Positions 18,747 through 27,589 of a DNA stretch of 64,000 bases are shown piece by piece; positions within the stretch are counted from its first letter, which is position 1, and each line of letters starts with the position of its first letter. Both the position numbers and the translations under genes were made by a program. The notes under the pieces are model-generated. The model was not told the DNA's origin. It searched no databases and saw only the letters and a list, made by a program, of their open reading frames with translations. Source of the DNA: Shimia sp051201625 (GTDB taxonomy: Bacteria > Pseudomonadota > Alphaproteobacteria > Rhodobacterales > Rhodobacteraceae); contig NZ_CP179203.1 in the NCBI RefSeq assembly GCF_051201625.1, forward strand, positions 1,984,001 to 2,048,000. Reading direction: 5' to 3'.

Positions 18747-18815
18747 TTTTGGGTGATGAATGGTGACAGTTAGGGATCAACGTCTAAACTGATTGGGCCC
18801 AAATTCTTGTGGCGT

Positions 18816-19994
18816 TCAATTGATCTCACCAAATCCTTTGGGTACTGGCAGATCGGGTAAGGTTGCAGCGCGTTTTTGCAGGGCCCGCCCGATAACCATG
18901 CGGCTGATTTCCGTTGTGCCGTCCACTATTCGTAGCATTTGTGCAAGGCGGGATAAACGATCCAGACCGTAGGGCTGCAACAGTCCCATACCACCCAGTA
19001 CCTGGGTGCAGGTGTTTGCAGCCTTCACTGCGGCATCTGGCACAAACCGTTTGGCATGGGCGGCCATAAGAGGGCCTTCGGGCGTGCCTAGGGCTTCTGC
19101 CGCCTTTCGATAGAGCAGCTTGGAGGCTTCAAGATCGGTTGCAACCTCGCCCAGCATCCACTGGATCCCATCCAGATCTAGGTTCTTGCCACCAAACATC
19201 TTACGGTTCTTGGAATAAGACAGCGCCGTATCCAATGCGGCTTGCATCAATCCACAGCATCCTGACGCAATCGAAACGCGGGCGATATCGATCGCCATGA
19301 GTGAGCCTTGCAGACCCTGGCCAACGGGCAGGATGACGTTGTCTTCACTAACCACGACTTTGTCCATGTACATCTCGGCCAGAGGTAGGAAGTTGTAGGA
19401 AGGGGTGTCGTAAAGCGGGCCAAAGCTCAGGCCCTGCGCATCCGCGGGAATGGCGATCATCGCCATATCCTTGTGGCCGGGTGCGTCACTGGTTTTGACC
19501 ACGGTGAAATAGATATCAGCCTCGGTCGCTAGGCTTACCCATGCCTTCGCGCCGCTGATCGTCCAAGTGCCGTCATCATTGATCACGGCCCGCGAATACA
19601 TGTTTGTTGCGTCCGATCCGGATTGCGGTTCGGTCAGTGCAAAGTTCGCCAATTTGCGGCCAGAAGTAAGATCCCACGCCCATTTTTCCTTGAAGGTATC
19701 CGTGCCGTAGCCGCAACCCGCGAAGGTACAGATGTTATGCATCGATAGGGCAAAGGCATAAGCGCCGTCCCCCAGTCCCAGTTGTTCATAGACCTGAATG
19801 CCTTCTGCCAGGGGCAAACCCTGGCCGCCAAACTCTTCGGGGGCGTAGAGCCCCGTCAGGCCAGCTGTCCCAGCCTTGTCCGACGCATCACGGGGCCATG
19901 TCTTTGCGGCGTTCCATGCGCCTACCGTGGGCGCGATCACCTGCTCGGCGTGGTCGCGTGCAGCTCGGAGTATGGTGGCGAGTTTGTCTGACAT
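18816..19994 (-). CDS. Acyl-CoA dehydrogenase family protein
   Basis: Flavin enzyme introducing an alpha-beta double bond into an acyl-CoA, 392 residues. Family motifs present are LTEPQSGSDATN in the FAD-binding middle domain, WVSLATEADIYFTVVKT, and the C-terminal helical domain with VLGGMGLLQPYGLDRLSRLAQ and RIVDGTTEISRMVIGRAL. The SD AAAGGAC precedes the ATG. Base composition is visibly more GC-rich than flanking genes. An AraC-type regulator lies 194 bp upstream on the same strand and may control it. Chain length specificity is not evident. Confidence 0.93.
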   Translation of the reverse strand: MSDKLATILRAARDHAEQVIAPTVGAWNAAKTWPRDASDKAGTAGLTGLYAPEEFGGQGLPLAEGIQVYEQLGLGDGAYAFALSMHNICTFAGCGYGTDTFKEKWAWDLTSGRKLANFALTEPQSGSDATNMYSRAVINDDGTWTISGAKAWVSLATEADIYFTVVKTSDAPGHKDMAMIAIPADAQGLSFGPLYDTPSYNFLPLAEMYMDKVVVSEDNVILPVGQGLQGSLMAIDIARVSIASGCCGLMQAALDTALSYSKNRKMFGGKNLDLDGIQWMLGEVATDLEASKLLYRKAAEALGTPEGPLMAAHAKRFVPDAAVKAANTCTQVLGGMGLLQPYGLDRLSRLAQMLRIVDGTTEISRMVIGRALQKRAATLPDLPVPKGFGEIN

Positions 19995-20188
19995 TGGTGG
20001 GTCCTTTCAAGGCCAATTATTCTCAGATGACGCCACAGCTGAGCATCCGGAATATGCCTGACTGATGAGCTATCGATGCGAAACTTCAGCTGAAAACGCT
20101 TTTCTGCAGAAATATCTAGCGATTCGACCCGCTGAGAACCATGTCGTGCGCTGACAGATAATTGTCCAAAAGTGACAAAATGAATGCT

Positions 20189-21208
20189 TTACGTATGTTT
20201 CCTACGATAGGAGCTTGGGGTGCTGCCGGTCCAGCGTTGAAAGGCCCTATGGAAATTGGCAGCCGAGGAAAAGCCGACATCATGTGCGATGGTCTCAACG
20301 CTTTTGCGCCCAGCCTGCAGGTCGCGGATCGCGATGTCGCGCCGCAGGGCATCTTTGATCGCCTGTAAAGACGTCCCGTCTGACTGCAACCTGCGGATCA
20401 GGGTGCGCGGGGTCAAGTGCATTGCGGATGCTGTCTGGGTCAAGGTCGCCGCGTTCCATCCCGTTTGGCCCAGATAAGTGCGCACCCGTAGCGATTGGGT
20501 GTGTTCACGCGAAGACGTGAAGATCCAGTCCCGGGGCGCGTTTTGCAAAAACCGGTCAAGATCAGATGTGCTGCGCGCTTGCACTGGACCCATTGCGTTT
20601 GGGTCAAACGCGATGGCGGTGGCGGGTCGGCCAAACTGAAAGGGTGCGGGAAAGATAATGGCGTAATCCTGATCAAAGTTTGGGCGATCAAACGCGAAAT
20701 CAACGGCCTTAACCGGAACCTCATGCCCTGCCAGCCAGGACATGAGCCCGTGGGCAAGTTTGAGTATTAGCATATGCCCAAACCGCTGAACCTGCACGTC
20801 TCCTTGTGGTTTTAGGGTAAGCACCAAAGCGCTGTCGGTATCATCCAGATCAAACTGATAGTCATCCAGCAGCAAATTCCAGAAGGTCGAAAAACGGTAG
20901 AGTGCAGAAGCAAGAGACGTTGCCTCTCTGACGGTGGTCAAAAGATGTTTTAGGGCCCTCGGTCTGACGGGCCTGCTCCAAAGCCCCATCATCTCATCAC
21001 CGGTCTCAACTGCGGCTAGTTGATAAAGGCACACAATTTGATCCAGCGTCACTCGTCCACTGAGTTGGCTCGTGTCTGCAACCAAGCCTGACCGGTTGAA
21101 AAAAGATGCCATCTGCGCGTTGGTGCAAAGAGTATGCAGAGCCGATAGCCAATCAGCAATAAACTGGCTGGAAACCGTAGAGAGGATTGTTGGCTTCATT
21201 TTTTTCAT
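20189..21208 (-). CDS. AraC family transcriptional regulator
   Basis: 339 residues. The N-terminal ~210 residues form an AraC ligand-binding-like domain of the OruR/ArgR-type group (VCLYQLAAVETGDEMMGLWSRP, FSTFWNLLLDDYQFDL). The C-terminal double HTH domain has ASAMHLTPRTLIRRLQSDG and FSSAANFHRAFQRWTGSTPSSYR. Composition is GC-rich like the acyl-CoA dehydrogenase downstream, so the pair probably moved together. Two adjacent starts (ATG AAA AAA ATG) are possible. Confidence 0.92.
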   Translation of the reverse strand: MKKMKPTILSTVSSQFIADWLSALHTLCTNAQMASFFNRSGLVADTSQLSGRVTLDQIVCLYQLAAVETGDEMMGLWSRPVRPRALKHLLTTVREATSLASALYRFSTFWNLLLDDYQFDLDDTDSALVLTLKPQGDVQVQRFGHMLILKLAHGLMSWLAGHEVPVKAVDFAFDRPNFDQDYAIIFPAPFQFGRPATAIAFDPNAMGPVQARSTSDLDRFLQNAPRDWIFTSSREHTQSLRVRTYLGQTGWNAATLTQTASAMHLTPRTLIRRLQSDGTSLQAIKDALRRDIAIRDLQAGRKSVETIAHDVGFSSAANFHRAFQRWTGSTPSSYRRKHT

Positions 21209-21791
21209 ACTGGCTGGCGTTTATCATTTAATATGGCAAACAAGAAATAGTGTGCTTAGACGGATCTAATTAAATAATCTGATTGTTTTTGTCACGCTTG
21301 ACCAATAGCTTATGAGCGGCGATCTCTCTCTTGCCAGCTATCTCCTCTGTTAAACAGAGTTGAGTTTCATTTTTTTACTTTAAACTTTATATAAACGTGG
21401 TACCTGCGCGACGCCAAACAACATCGCAGATACGATCATCCCACCTTTATGCCAACTTTAAGACACAAAATTAATTTTCAAATAAAATTTCCGCAAAGTC
21501 TTTCTGCATAGAAGAAAATCACTCGCACCCGTATTTTTTTAACAGAGTGTATCGCTTTTAATTTTTGCAAATGTTGGACAATGGCTAATCGCACACTTCT
21601 GTTATCTCGTGCTTTTGAAGCGGGGTCTGAACATCCCCCACGCAGCAGATCACTTTGGAGCACGGTATTTCCCATCATTGCAGTTGGCTTGGCAGTATAT
21701 TGACGAATAAATTTTTTAATCCTCCCATCGTTTTGCCAACAATTGGTCCGTAGCCCCTCGGTGCTCGTATCGACCACGAGGAGTATAAAAT
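21209..21791. other. Non-coding AT-rich gap
   Basis: I see no gene in this gap. Immediately before the peroxidase gene, CTCGT and ACGAG (21763-21779) can pair and would occlude part of its GAGGAG ribosome-binding site; this is a weak candidate for translational control. Confidence 0.4.
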
Positions 21792-22313
21792 ATGAAGTCA
21801 CTTTTTACTGCGCTTGTGCTTTCACTGACCGCTTTCCAAGCTGGGGCATTGGAGCTTGACGTACCATTCCAGTCCATTGACGGGGGCACATTCACTTTAT
21901 CACAGTGGAGTGGACAACCCATCCTTGTTGTTAATACCGCATCCAGGTGTGCTTTCACCAAACAGTACAGCGGCTTACAGAAGCTGTATGACTCCTACCG
22001 TGATGTTGGACTTGTAGTAGTCGCAATTCCGTCAAATGCTTTTCGGCAGGAGCTTGCAACCAATGAAAGCGTCAAAGATTTTTGCGAGTTACAATATGGA
22101 ATTGATATGCCAATGTCTGAGATCACCAAAATAATTGGGCCCGACGCACACCCTTTTTTTGCATCGTTGAAGCAAGAAAGTGGTTTCGAACCGGCTTGGA
22201 ATTTTAACAAGGTCTTGATAGGTCGCACCGGCGAGGTCGCAGAAACGTATAGTGCGACAACTAGTCCAATGTCATCTCGCGTGAGGCGGGACATCGAGAG
22301 CGCTTTAAATTGA
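21792..22313 (+). CDS. Periplasmic glutathione peroxidase family protein
   Basis: Thiol peroxidase of 173 residues with a signal peptide (residues 1-19, ending AGA), so it acts outside the cytoplasm. The peroxidatic cysteine is C53 in VVNTASRCAFTKQY, the position of selenocysteine in mammalian enzymes. The conserved second cysteine is C98 (DFCELQYG), and the catalytic Trp-Asn pair is W136-N137 (PAWNFNKVLIG). Likely reduces hydroperoxides with thioredoxin-like donors. It stands alone between long gaps, with GAGGAG before the ATG. Confidence 0.92.
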   Translation: MKSLFTALVLSLTAFQAGALELDVPFQSIDGGTFTLSQWSGQPILVVNTASRCAFTKQYSGLQKLYDSYRDVGLVVVAIPSNAFRQELATNESVKDFCELQYGIDMPMSEITKIIGPDAHPFFASLKQESGFEPAWNFNKVLIGRTGEVAETYSATTSPMSSRVRRDIESALN

Positions 22314-22447
22314 TTAGCGTTCCTTTGGACTAAACCAAACGTCCGATGGAGCTATTAATAAACAGGCCAATATTCCAGCTTTGTTGAGAGGTGCAAGTCA
22401 GGAGGCAAACTGTTCAGACGAATTGAAAAAATTCCAGTCGACACTCG

Positions 22448-22894
22448 TCATAATACGGCAATGATTAAGAGGCAAATGACCACCAATGCAGTGAGAATTG
22501 TCCGCAGTTGCATCCACCAATCTGGTGTCTGACCAAGTTGATGTGCTCGGTAGTCCAGTATCAATAATAACGGAAACAAGAGCACGAATGCTTTGACGGC
22601 GCCTACGAAACCAAAGGAGCTATTTACAGTTGTAGATGCTACTAGAAAAAAACCAACCAAGGTTGGAGCAGTGCTGAGAGCACAGCCTAAATAGTCGCCC
22701 TTGCCAGTTGAAAACGACCATATACAACCCGACATAAATGAAAGAATTACAAGAGAATAGAGCGCAGAGGTTGGCTGTGTTGGAAGGCCAAAGGCCGTGT
22801 CAAAACCAAAAATTTTTGTTGCAGAAAGGAATGCAAAAGGCAAAACGCCCGCCAAGCCTAAAAACAACGGTGTGAGTGGAATTTTTTTCCACAT
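22448..22894 (-). CDS. DUF3429 family membrane protein
   Basis: 148-residue integral membrane protein with four to five predicted helices. The N-terminus IPLTPLFLGLAGVLPFAFLSA and the WSF-x-TGKGDYLG and DYRAHQLGQTPDWWMQLR stretches match the DUF3429 pattern seen in proteobacteria. Function is unknown. It is monocistronic and convergent with the glutathione peroxidase gene. Confidence 0.8.
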   Translation of the reverse strand: MWKKIPLTPLFLGLAGVLPFAFLSATKIFGFDTAFGLPTQPTSALYSLVILSFMSGCIWSFSTGKGDYLGCALSTAPTLVGFFLVASTTVNSSFGFVGAVKAFVLLFPLLLILDYRAHQLGQTPDWWMQLRTILTALVVICLLIIAVL

Positions 22895-23603
22895 TTAAAA
22901 ATCCTTAGGCGCAAATGAAAAATTGCTGCCAAGATTCAATTTTTTATGTCGGAACCGGGTAAAATTTTCAAAATAATTCAAGGGCTTTTGGCTCCAAATT
23001 ATAACTTTTAGTCAAAGCTTAGAAAGTCTCCAGTTAGCTTATCTGACCGCGCTGCCAGCACTTTACTCAATTATTCGATTCTTTGGCAGAAATGTTGTGT
23101 GAACATATATTTAACGCCCAACTTGCCCAAATTAGGTGATGGCAGAAATAAAGGGGCGCAAAAATAGGGTTTTCGTCATTTCAGATTTGAAATTCTTTGA
23201 TGCCGTTTTTAGTCTTGAGGGAAAAGAATGCTCACTTTTTGGAAACAAAGCTTTTTTACAAATATTTACATCATGTTTGACTAACCTGATCTCGCGTTTC
23301 AGCGAGACTTTTGGATGGCGCTGGATCTTCCATGTTTCTTTTTGTTTCTCTGACGATAAGAGTGAGCGAAATATAAAGGGGGGGGGATGCGCTCACTATG
23401 ATAAGAAACGACTTTACATAAAGTGAATATTTTTCGTTCTGATTTTGAGACAGGGTTGGTCAATATCCTTCGCCTCAGAGTTGTGGCTACCATAACGCAG
23501 CGCCAAACAAATCTGAACAATAACTAAAGGCGTTGGATAATAGCGGCCCCTAATATTATGATCATTGGATTGACAGACTTCTTAATTCGAAGATTATGCG
23601 GTT
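22895..23603. other. 709-bp non-coding gap
   Basis: No convincing gene. A 96-codon frame at 23136-23426 has no ribosome-binding site, atypical composition and no family resemblance. The notable element is the G-tract hairpin at 23361-23397, listed separately. Confidence 0.5.
23361..23397. repeat. Inverted repeat with a nine-G tract in the loop
   Basis: AGTGAGCG (23361-23368) and CGCTCACT (23390-23397) are perfect complements. Between them lies a run of nine Gs (23378-23386). Long homopolymeric G tracts are uncommon in this sequence and prone to slippage. It lies 207 bp upstream of the aldo/keto reductase gene. Confidence 0.75.
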
Positions 23604-24671
23604 ATGACAAATCCAAAACGTCCATCTAAACCACAAATTATCACTTACCGTCCCAATCCCGCTCGCTATGATCAGATGATCTATCGTCGTTGTGGTCGCT
23701 CAGGTATCAAACTCCCGCTTATCAGCCTTGGCTTGTGGCATAATTTTGGGGGGGACACTGCCCACAATACAAAACGGGCAATGTGCACCACCGCTTTTGA
23801 CCTTGGCGTTACCCATTTTGATTTGGCAAATAATTACGGCCCTCCGGCGGGTTCGGCGGAAGAGGCCTTTGGTGAAATTTTGCGTACAGACCTCGGGAAA
23901 TACAGGGATGAACTGATAATTTCCAGTAAAGCAGGATATGATATGTGGGCTGGGCCATACGGTGAGTGGGGATCCCGAAAGCACCTGATTACCTCATGCG
24001 ACCAATCTTTGAAACGTATGGGCCTTGACTATGTAGATATTTTTTATTCGCACCGATTTGATCCTGATACTCCTCTTGAAGAAACTATGGGCGCGTTGGA
24101 TTATATAGTACGGTCTGGACGCGCGCTTTACGTTGGAATTTCAAGTTATAATTCGCAACGGACGCGCGAGGCAGTTTCGATCTTAAACGATCTCGGCACG
24201 CCCTGCCTAATTCACCAACCGTCATATAATTTATTAAATCGTTGGGTTGAACGTGACGGACTATTGGAAACTTTGGATGACTTGGAAATCGGCTCTATTG
24301 CTTTTACGCCGTTAGCTCAGGGCATCTTAACATCAAAGTATTTGGGCGGCATTCCGGCAGGCAGTCGGGCAACGCAAGGTAAATCATTACTGGACGGTAT
24401 GATTAATGAGCGTACGCTTGCGAGCGTACAGGCGTTGAATGAAATGGCACAAGAGCGCAACCAATCCCTAGCGCAGATGGCGTTGGCGTGGGTTTTAAGA
24501 GGTGAACGTGTCACGACAGCGCTTATCGGTGCATCACGTCCTGAGCAGATAGTGGATTGTACGGGCGCTATAAAGAATCTCGATTTCACTGAAGCAGAAC
24601 TCGCGAAGATTGACGAGATAAGTTCAGAAGAGGCAATTAATCTGTGGGCCCGTTCTTCAGAGACTGACTGA
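23604..24671 (+). CDS. Aldo/keto reductase, YghZ-like (L-glyceraldehyde 3-phosphate reductase type)
   Basis: NADPH-dependent carbonyl reductase, 355 residues, close in layout to YghZ/Gpr and Kv-beta-like AKR14 members. The catalytic tetrad is visible: D73 and Y78 (THFDLANNYGP), K109 (IISSKAGYDM) and H150 (FYSHRFDP). The N-terminus with NPARYDQMIYRRCGRSGIKLP is characteristic of the group. NADP-binding residues are in ALIGASRPEQIVDC. Likely detoxifies aldehydes such as methylglyoxal. It is monocistronic with a weak SD, and the upstream region holds a G-tract hairpin. Confidence 0.93.
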   Translation: MTNPKRPSKPQIITYRPNPARYDQMIYRRCGRSGIKLPLISLGLWHNFGGDTAHNTKRAMCTTAFDLGVTHFDLANNYGPPAGSAEEAFGEILRTDLGKYRDELIISSKAGYDMWAGPYGEWGSRKHLITSCDQSLKRMGLDYVDIFYSHRFDPDTPLEETMGALDYIVRSGRALYVGISSYNSQRTREAVSILNDLGTPCLIHQPSYNLLNRWVERDGLLETLDDLEIGSIAFTPLAQGILTSKYLGGIPAGSRATQGKSLLDGMINERTLASVQALNEMAQERNQSLAQMALAWVLRGERVTTALIGASRPEQIVDCTGAIKNLDFTEAELAKIDEISSEEAINLWARSSETD

Positions 24672-24737
24672 GACTTGTGATGCATACGAAATGCTTGGAT
24701 TGTTAATTTGAAACTATATAGGCTTGTTGCGTTAGTT

Positions 24738-25250
24738 TTATTCGTTGGTTGCTTCCGCAAATGCTCCCGCTGGTAGAACCTCGCAATCAAAGAATAGCTG
24801 TTGAATAAATGTACCTTTGTTCTCGATAGGGTCAAAACTCGAGAAAGAATTTAAGAGTGTTTTTTCGGTTTTAGAAATTTTGCTTGTGTCGAACCAAAAG
24901 CTTTTATCCGAAATGTTCTTTTCTGTTGGCATATATATGATAGAAAAGCCGTTCTCAGAACTTCGCTCATGACAAACATAGCCTTTCAAACTTGCGTCAC
25001 AACGCGTTTCATCCCAGCGACCTTCAGCGCTCCAGAAGCTAGGAGAGTTGTCCTTTGAAATACGGATCAAGTCGCGATTTCCGAGGTCAGGATAAGTGTC
25101 ATCAATTTGAAAATTATCACTATTTACGAGAAAACTGTCAAATTTTCTGCAAAGCCAGTACTCCTGTGCCATAATGGAAGTGCTAAAAAAAGAAAGCGTT
25201 AATGTGCCTACGATTAAGCCGGGTTGTTTCATGAGCTTCATGTCTGCCAT
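24738..25250 (-). CDS. Hypothetical exported protein
   Basis: 170 residues with a signal peptide: basic start, hydrophobic core LIVGTLTLSFFSTSIM, cleavage at AQE near residue 29. The mature part has four or more cysteines (WLCRKFD, RCDASLKGYVC, FDCEVL) that could form disulfides, and no recognisable domain. Starts at 25250 or 25241 (both ATG) are possible; AGGGAAA precedes the first. Low-GC, isolated gene, convergent with the aldo/keto reductase. I do not recognise it. Confidence 0.6.
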   Translation of the reverse strand: MADMKLMKQPGLIVGTLTLSFFSTSIMAQEYWLCRKFDSFLVNSDNFQIDDTYPDLGNRDLIRISKDNSPSFWSAEGRWDETRCDASLKGYVCHERSSENGFSIIYMPTEKNISDKSFWFDTSKISKTEKTLLNSFSSFDPIENKGTFIQQLFFDCEVLPAGAFAEATNE

Positions 25251-25920
25251 CCGTTACTTTTCCCTGAATTAGGCTTGAGTGAAAGTTGATAATACGTTGC
25301 GGTAGGGCGGTGCTGTTTCCATGTGTTAAAATAATCAAGACCTTGAGAGTAATCAAATCTAATTGCAATCAAACACCAAATTATTCTTGTGAAATGGTTG
25401 GAAATCCAAGCTCTTATAATCTTATCAAATTTGTCGTTATGTTTGATTGCAGTTCAAGCTTGCTGCAAGAAACGGGTCGCCTCGTTAATCACTTTAGAGG
25501 AGAAAAAATAGTTGGCTTTGGCTTTTTTAACGACTGTTTTAGCCACAACTAGACGGTAGGATTTTGGACTTTTTTTTGGCGAGCAAAAAAGTGAAATGAA
25601 AATTGAAATTAGAATACATCCAATAAGTAGGATTACGTCAAAAGAGTAAATGTTGCCATTGGCGGTGCAGCCTGTTCATGTTTGATTCTTCCGAAGAACA
25701 AAGGTTTAACCCGGCGTATGTCCGAATTAACCTGGTAGCTTTGCATCAACAGCAAGTTATGAAAATATTGCACTCCTCAGAAGCTTAATGCTGTGGACAA
25801 GGGAAATTATTGCAGATTTTAAATGGACAGTTGCGATAAAATTGTGGCCTATTAGAAGCCTGCGGTAAAAAGTGAACCACCTTTCAGATATTATACACAT
25901 TAAAGAAGAAAGTAGCTCCA
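25251..25920. other. 670-bp AT-rich gap
   Basis: No supported gene. An 88-codon plus-strand frame at 25286-25552 lacks a ribosome-binding site and resembles no family. The final ~60 bp presumably hold the promoter of the ligase gene, with AAGAAAG as its SD. Confidence 0.4.
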
Positions 25921-27459
25921 ATGACTATTCACACTAGCCCATTTGCCGATGTTGTAGTGACTGAACAGTCGATTACGGAGCGGGTCTTTGAAGGACTTAT
26001 AGGGCGTCCTGATGAGGTGGTTTTAGTTGACGGTCCCAGTGGCAGGTCCATGACCGCTGCGGTTTTCATGGATCAAGTCAAACGCCTTGCAGGTGGACTT
26101 CAAGCAGCTGATTTGGCTGTTGGTAAGACAGTCGCATTAATGGCCCCAAACATGCCTGAATATTGTATAATTTTTCACGGGGTTGCATGGGCTGGCGGAA
26201 CGATTACCACTTTAAATCCAACCTACACGGGTGCTGAAGTTGCACATCAGCTGAAAGACTCCAGCGCAGATATACTTATCACAGTTCCTGACTTTTTGGA
26301 GGTTGCTCAAGCTGGGGCTGAAGGTCGAATGGTGGTCGCTATTGGTACGCCGGAATACGATGCTCTGTTTGGTAAAACTCTCGAGGTGCAGGAGCCGGTG
26401 GATCTTGATGATCATACAGTAGTTCTGCCTTATTCATCGGGAACGACCGGGCTTCCAAAGGGCGTTATGTTGTCCCATCGCAATTTGGTTGTGAACCTTG
26501 ACCAAGCGCTTATTGGTGCAGATTTTAAACTGGGAGAGGTGACGGCAGGTTTTCTCCCGTTTTTCCACATCTACGGTATGACCGTGCTGATGAACATCCA
26601 TTTGGGTGGGGGCGGTACGGTTGTCACTATGCCAAGATTTGATTTACCTCTTTTTCTTCAGATCAGTCAAGATTTCAAAGCTCGTCGTATGTGGGTGGTG
26701 CCACCAGTTGCAATTGCACTTGCAAAGCACCCTTTGGTTGACGAATATGACCTCTCCCATTTAGAGCAAGTGTTTATCGCTGCGGCGCCCTCTGGTGCTG
26801 AATTATCTGATGCTGTCTCCTCCAGATTGAAGTGCACTGCTTTACAGGGTTACGGGATGACTGAGCTCAGCCCGGTCTCTCACTTGGTTCCGAGTAATGC
26901 GCCGCGTTCTGGGGCGGCGGGTATCGTCGTTTCAAACACCACATGCATGGTCGTCGATCCGGAAACGAAAGAGCCACAGCCGTCAGGTTTACACGGTGAG
27001 CTGTGGATCAAAGGACCACAGGTTATGCAGGGTTATTTAAATAATCGGGCTGCGACTGCTGAAACGATTACTGATGACGGCTGGCTGCGCACAGGTGACA
27101 TCGCAGTTGTTGATGCGGACGGTTATATGTTTATCGTGGACCGGCTTAAAGAGCTTATAAAGTACAAGGGCTTTCAAGTTGCGCCGGCAGAGCTTGAAGC
27201 GGCCTTACTTTCTATAGAGGGTATTGCTGATGCCGCAGTAATTGGATTACCAAATGAAGAAGCTGGCGAGCTCCCTATTGCCTTTGTAGTTTTGGCGGAG
27301 GGTGGTCCGTCCAAGGACCAAATCCATGCACATTTTTCGGCTAATCTGGCAACCTACAAGCAATTACATCAAATACGTTTTGTAGACAGCGTACCGAAAT
27401 CAGCATCTGGAAAAATAATGCGAAGGTTTCTACGGGACCAGATTGCACAGGAGGCATAG
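25921..27459 (+). CDS. Acyl-CoA synthetase, 4-coumarate-CoA ligase-like
   Basis: ANL-superfamily ligase of 512 residues that activates a carboxylate to an acyl-AMP and then a CoA thioester. The A3 core motif YSSGTTGLPKG lies at 171-181, YGMTELSPVSH is A5, GWLRTGDIAVVD is A7, and the catalytic lysine is K498 in SASGKIMRR (A10). The order and spacing are typical of plant 4CL and bacterial aromatic or medium-chain acyl ligases. It is monocistronic, convergent with the TRAP operon at 130 bp. The substrate cannot be predicted. Confidence 0.92.
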   Translation: MTIHTSPFADVVVTEQSITERVFEGLIGRPDEVVLVDGPSGRSMTAAVFMDQVKRLAGGLQAADLAVGKTVALMAPNMPEYCIIFHGVAWAGGTITTLNPTYTGAEVAHQLKDSSADILITVPDFLEVAQAGAEGRMVVAIGTPEYDALFGKTLEVQEPVDLDDHTVVLPYSSGTTGLPKGVMLSHRNLVVNLDQALIGADFKLGEVTAGFLPFFHIYGMTVLMNIHLGGGGTVVTMPRFDLPLFLQISQDFKARRMWVVPPVAIALAKHPLVDEYDLSHLEQVFIAAAPSGAELSDAVSSRLKCTALQGYGMTELSPVSHLVPSNAPRSGAAGIVVSNTTCMVVDPETKEPQPSGLHGELWIKGPQVMQGYLNNRAATAETITDDGWLRTGDIAVVDADGYMFIVDRLKELIKYKGFQVAPAELEAALLSIEGIADAAVIGLPNEEAGELPIAFVVLAEGGPSKDQIHAHFSANLATYKQLHQIRFVDSVPKSASGKIMRRFLRDQIAQEA

Positions 27460-27589
27460 GCCTGCATTGATAAATTTTTGAATGGAATTGTGGTTGATTG
27501 TAAATGTTGGCTGGGTCATTAAATCGCTGGCACTATCGGTTTCTTGAGGGAACTTTAAACTAAGAACTAAAAAGAGATTTTTGCTGTAA

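Noticed and set aside
23136..23426. 96-codon plus-strand frame in a long gap
   Set aside because: No ribosome-binding site; contains the G-tract; residue pattern looks non-coding.
25286..25552. 88-codon plus-strand frame
   Set aside because: No ribosome-binding site, low-complexity composition and no recognisable family.
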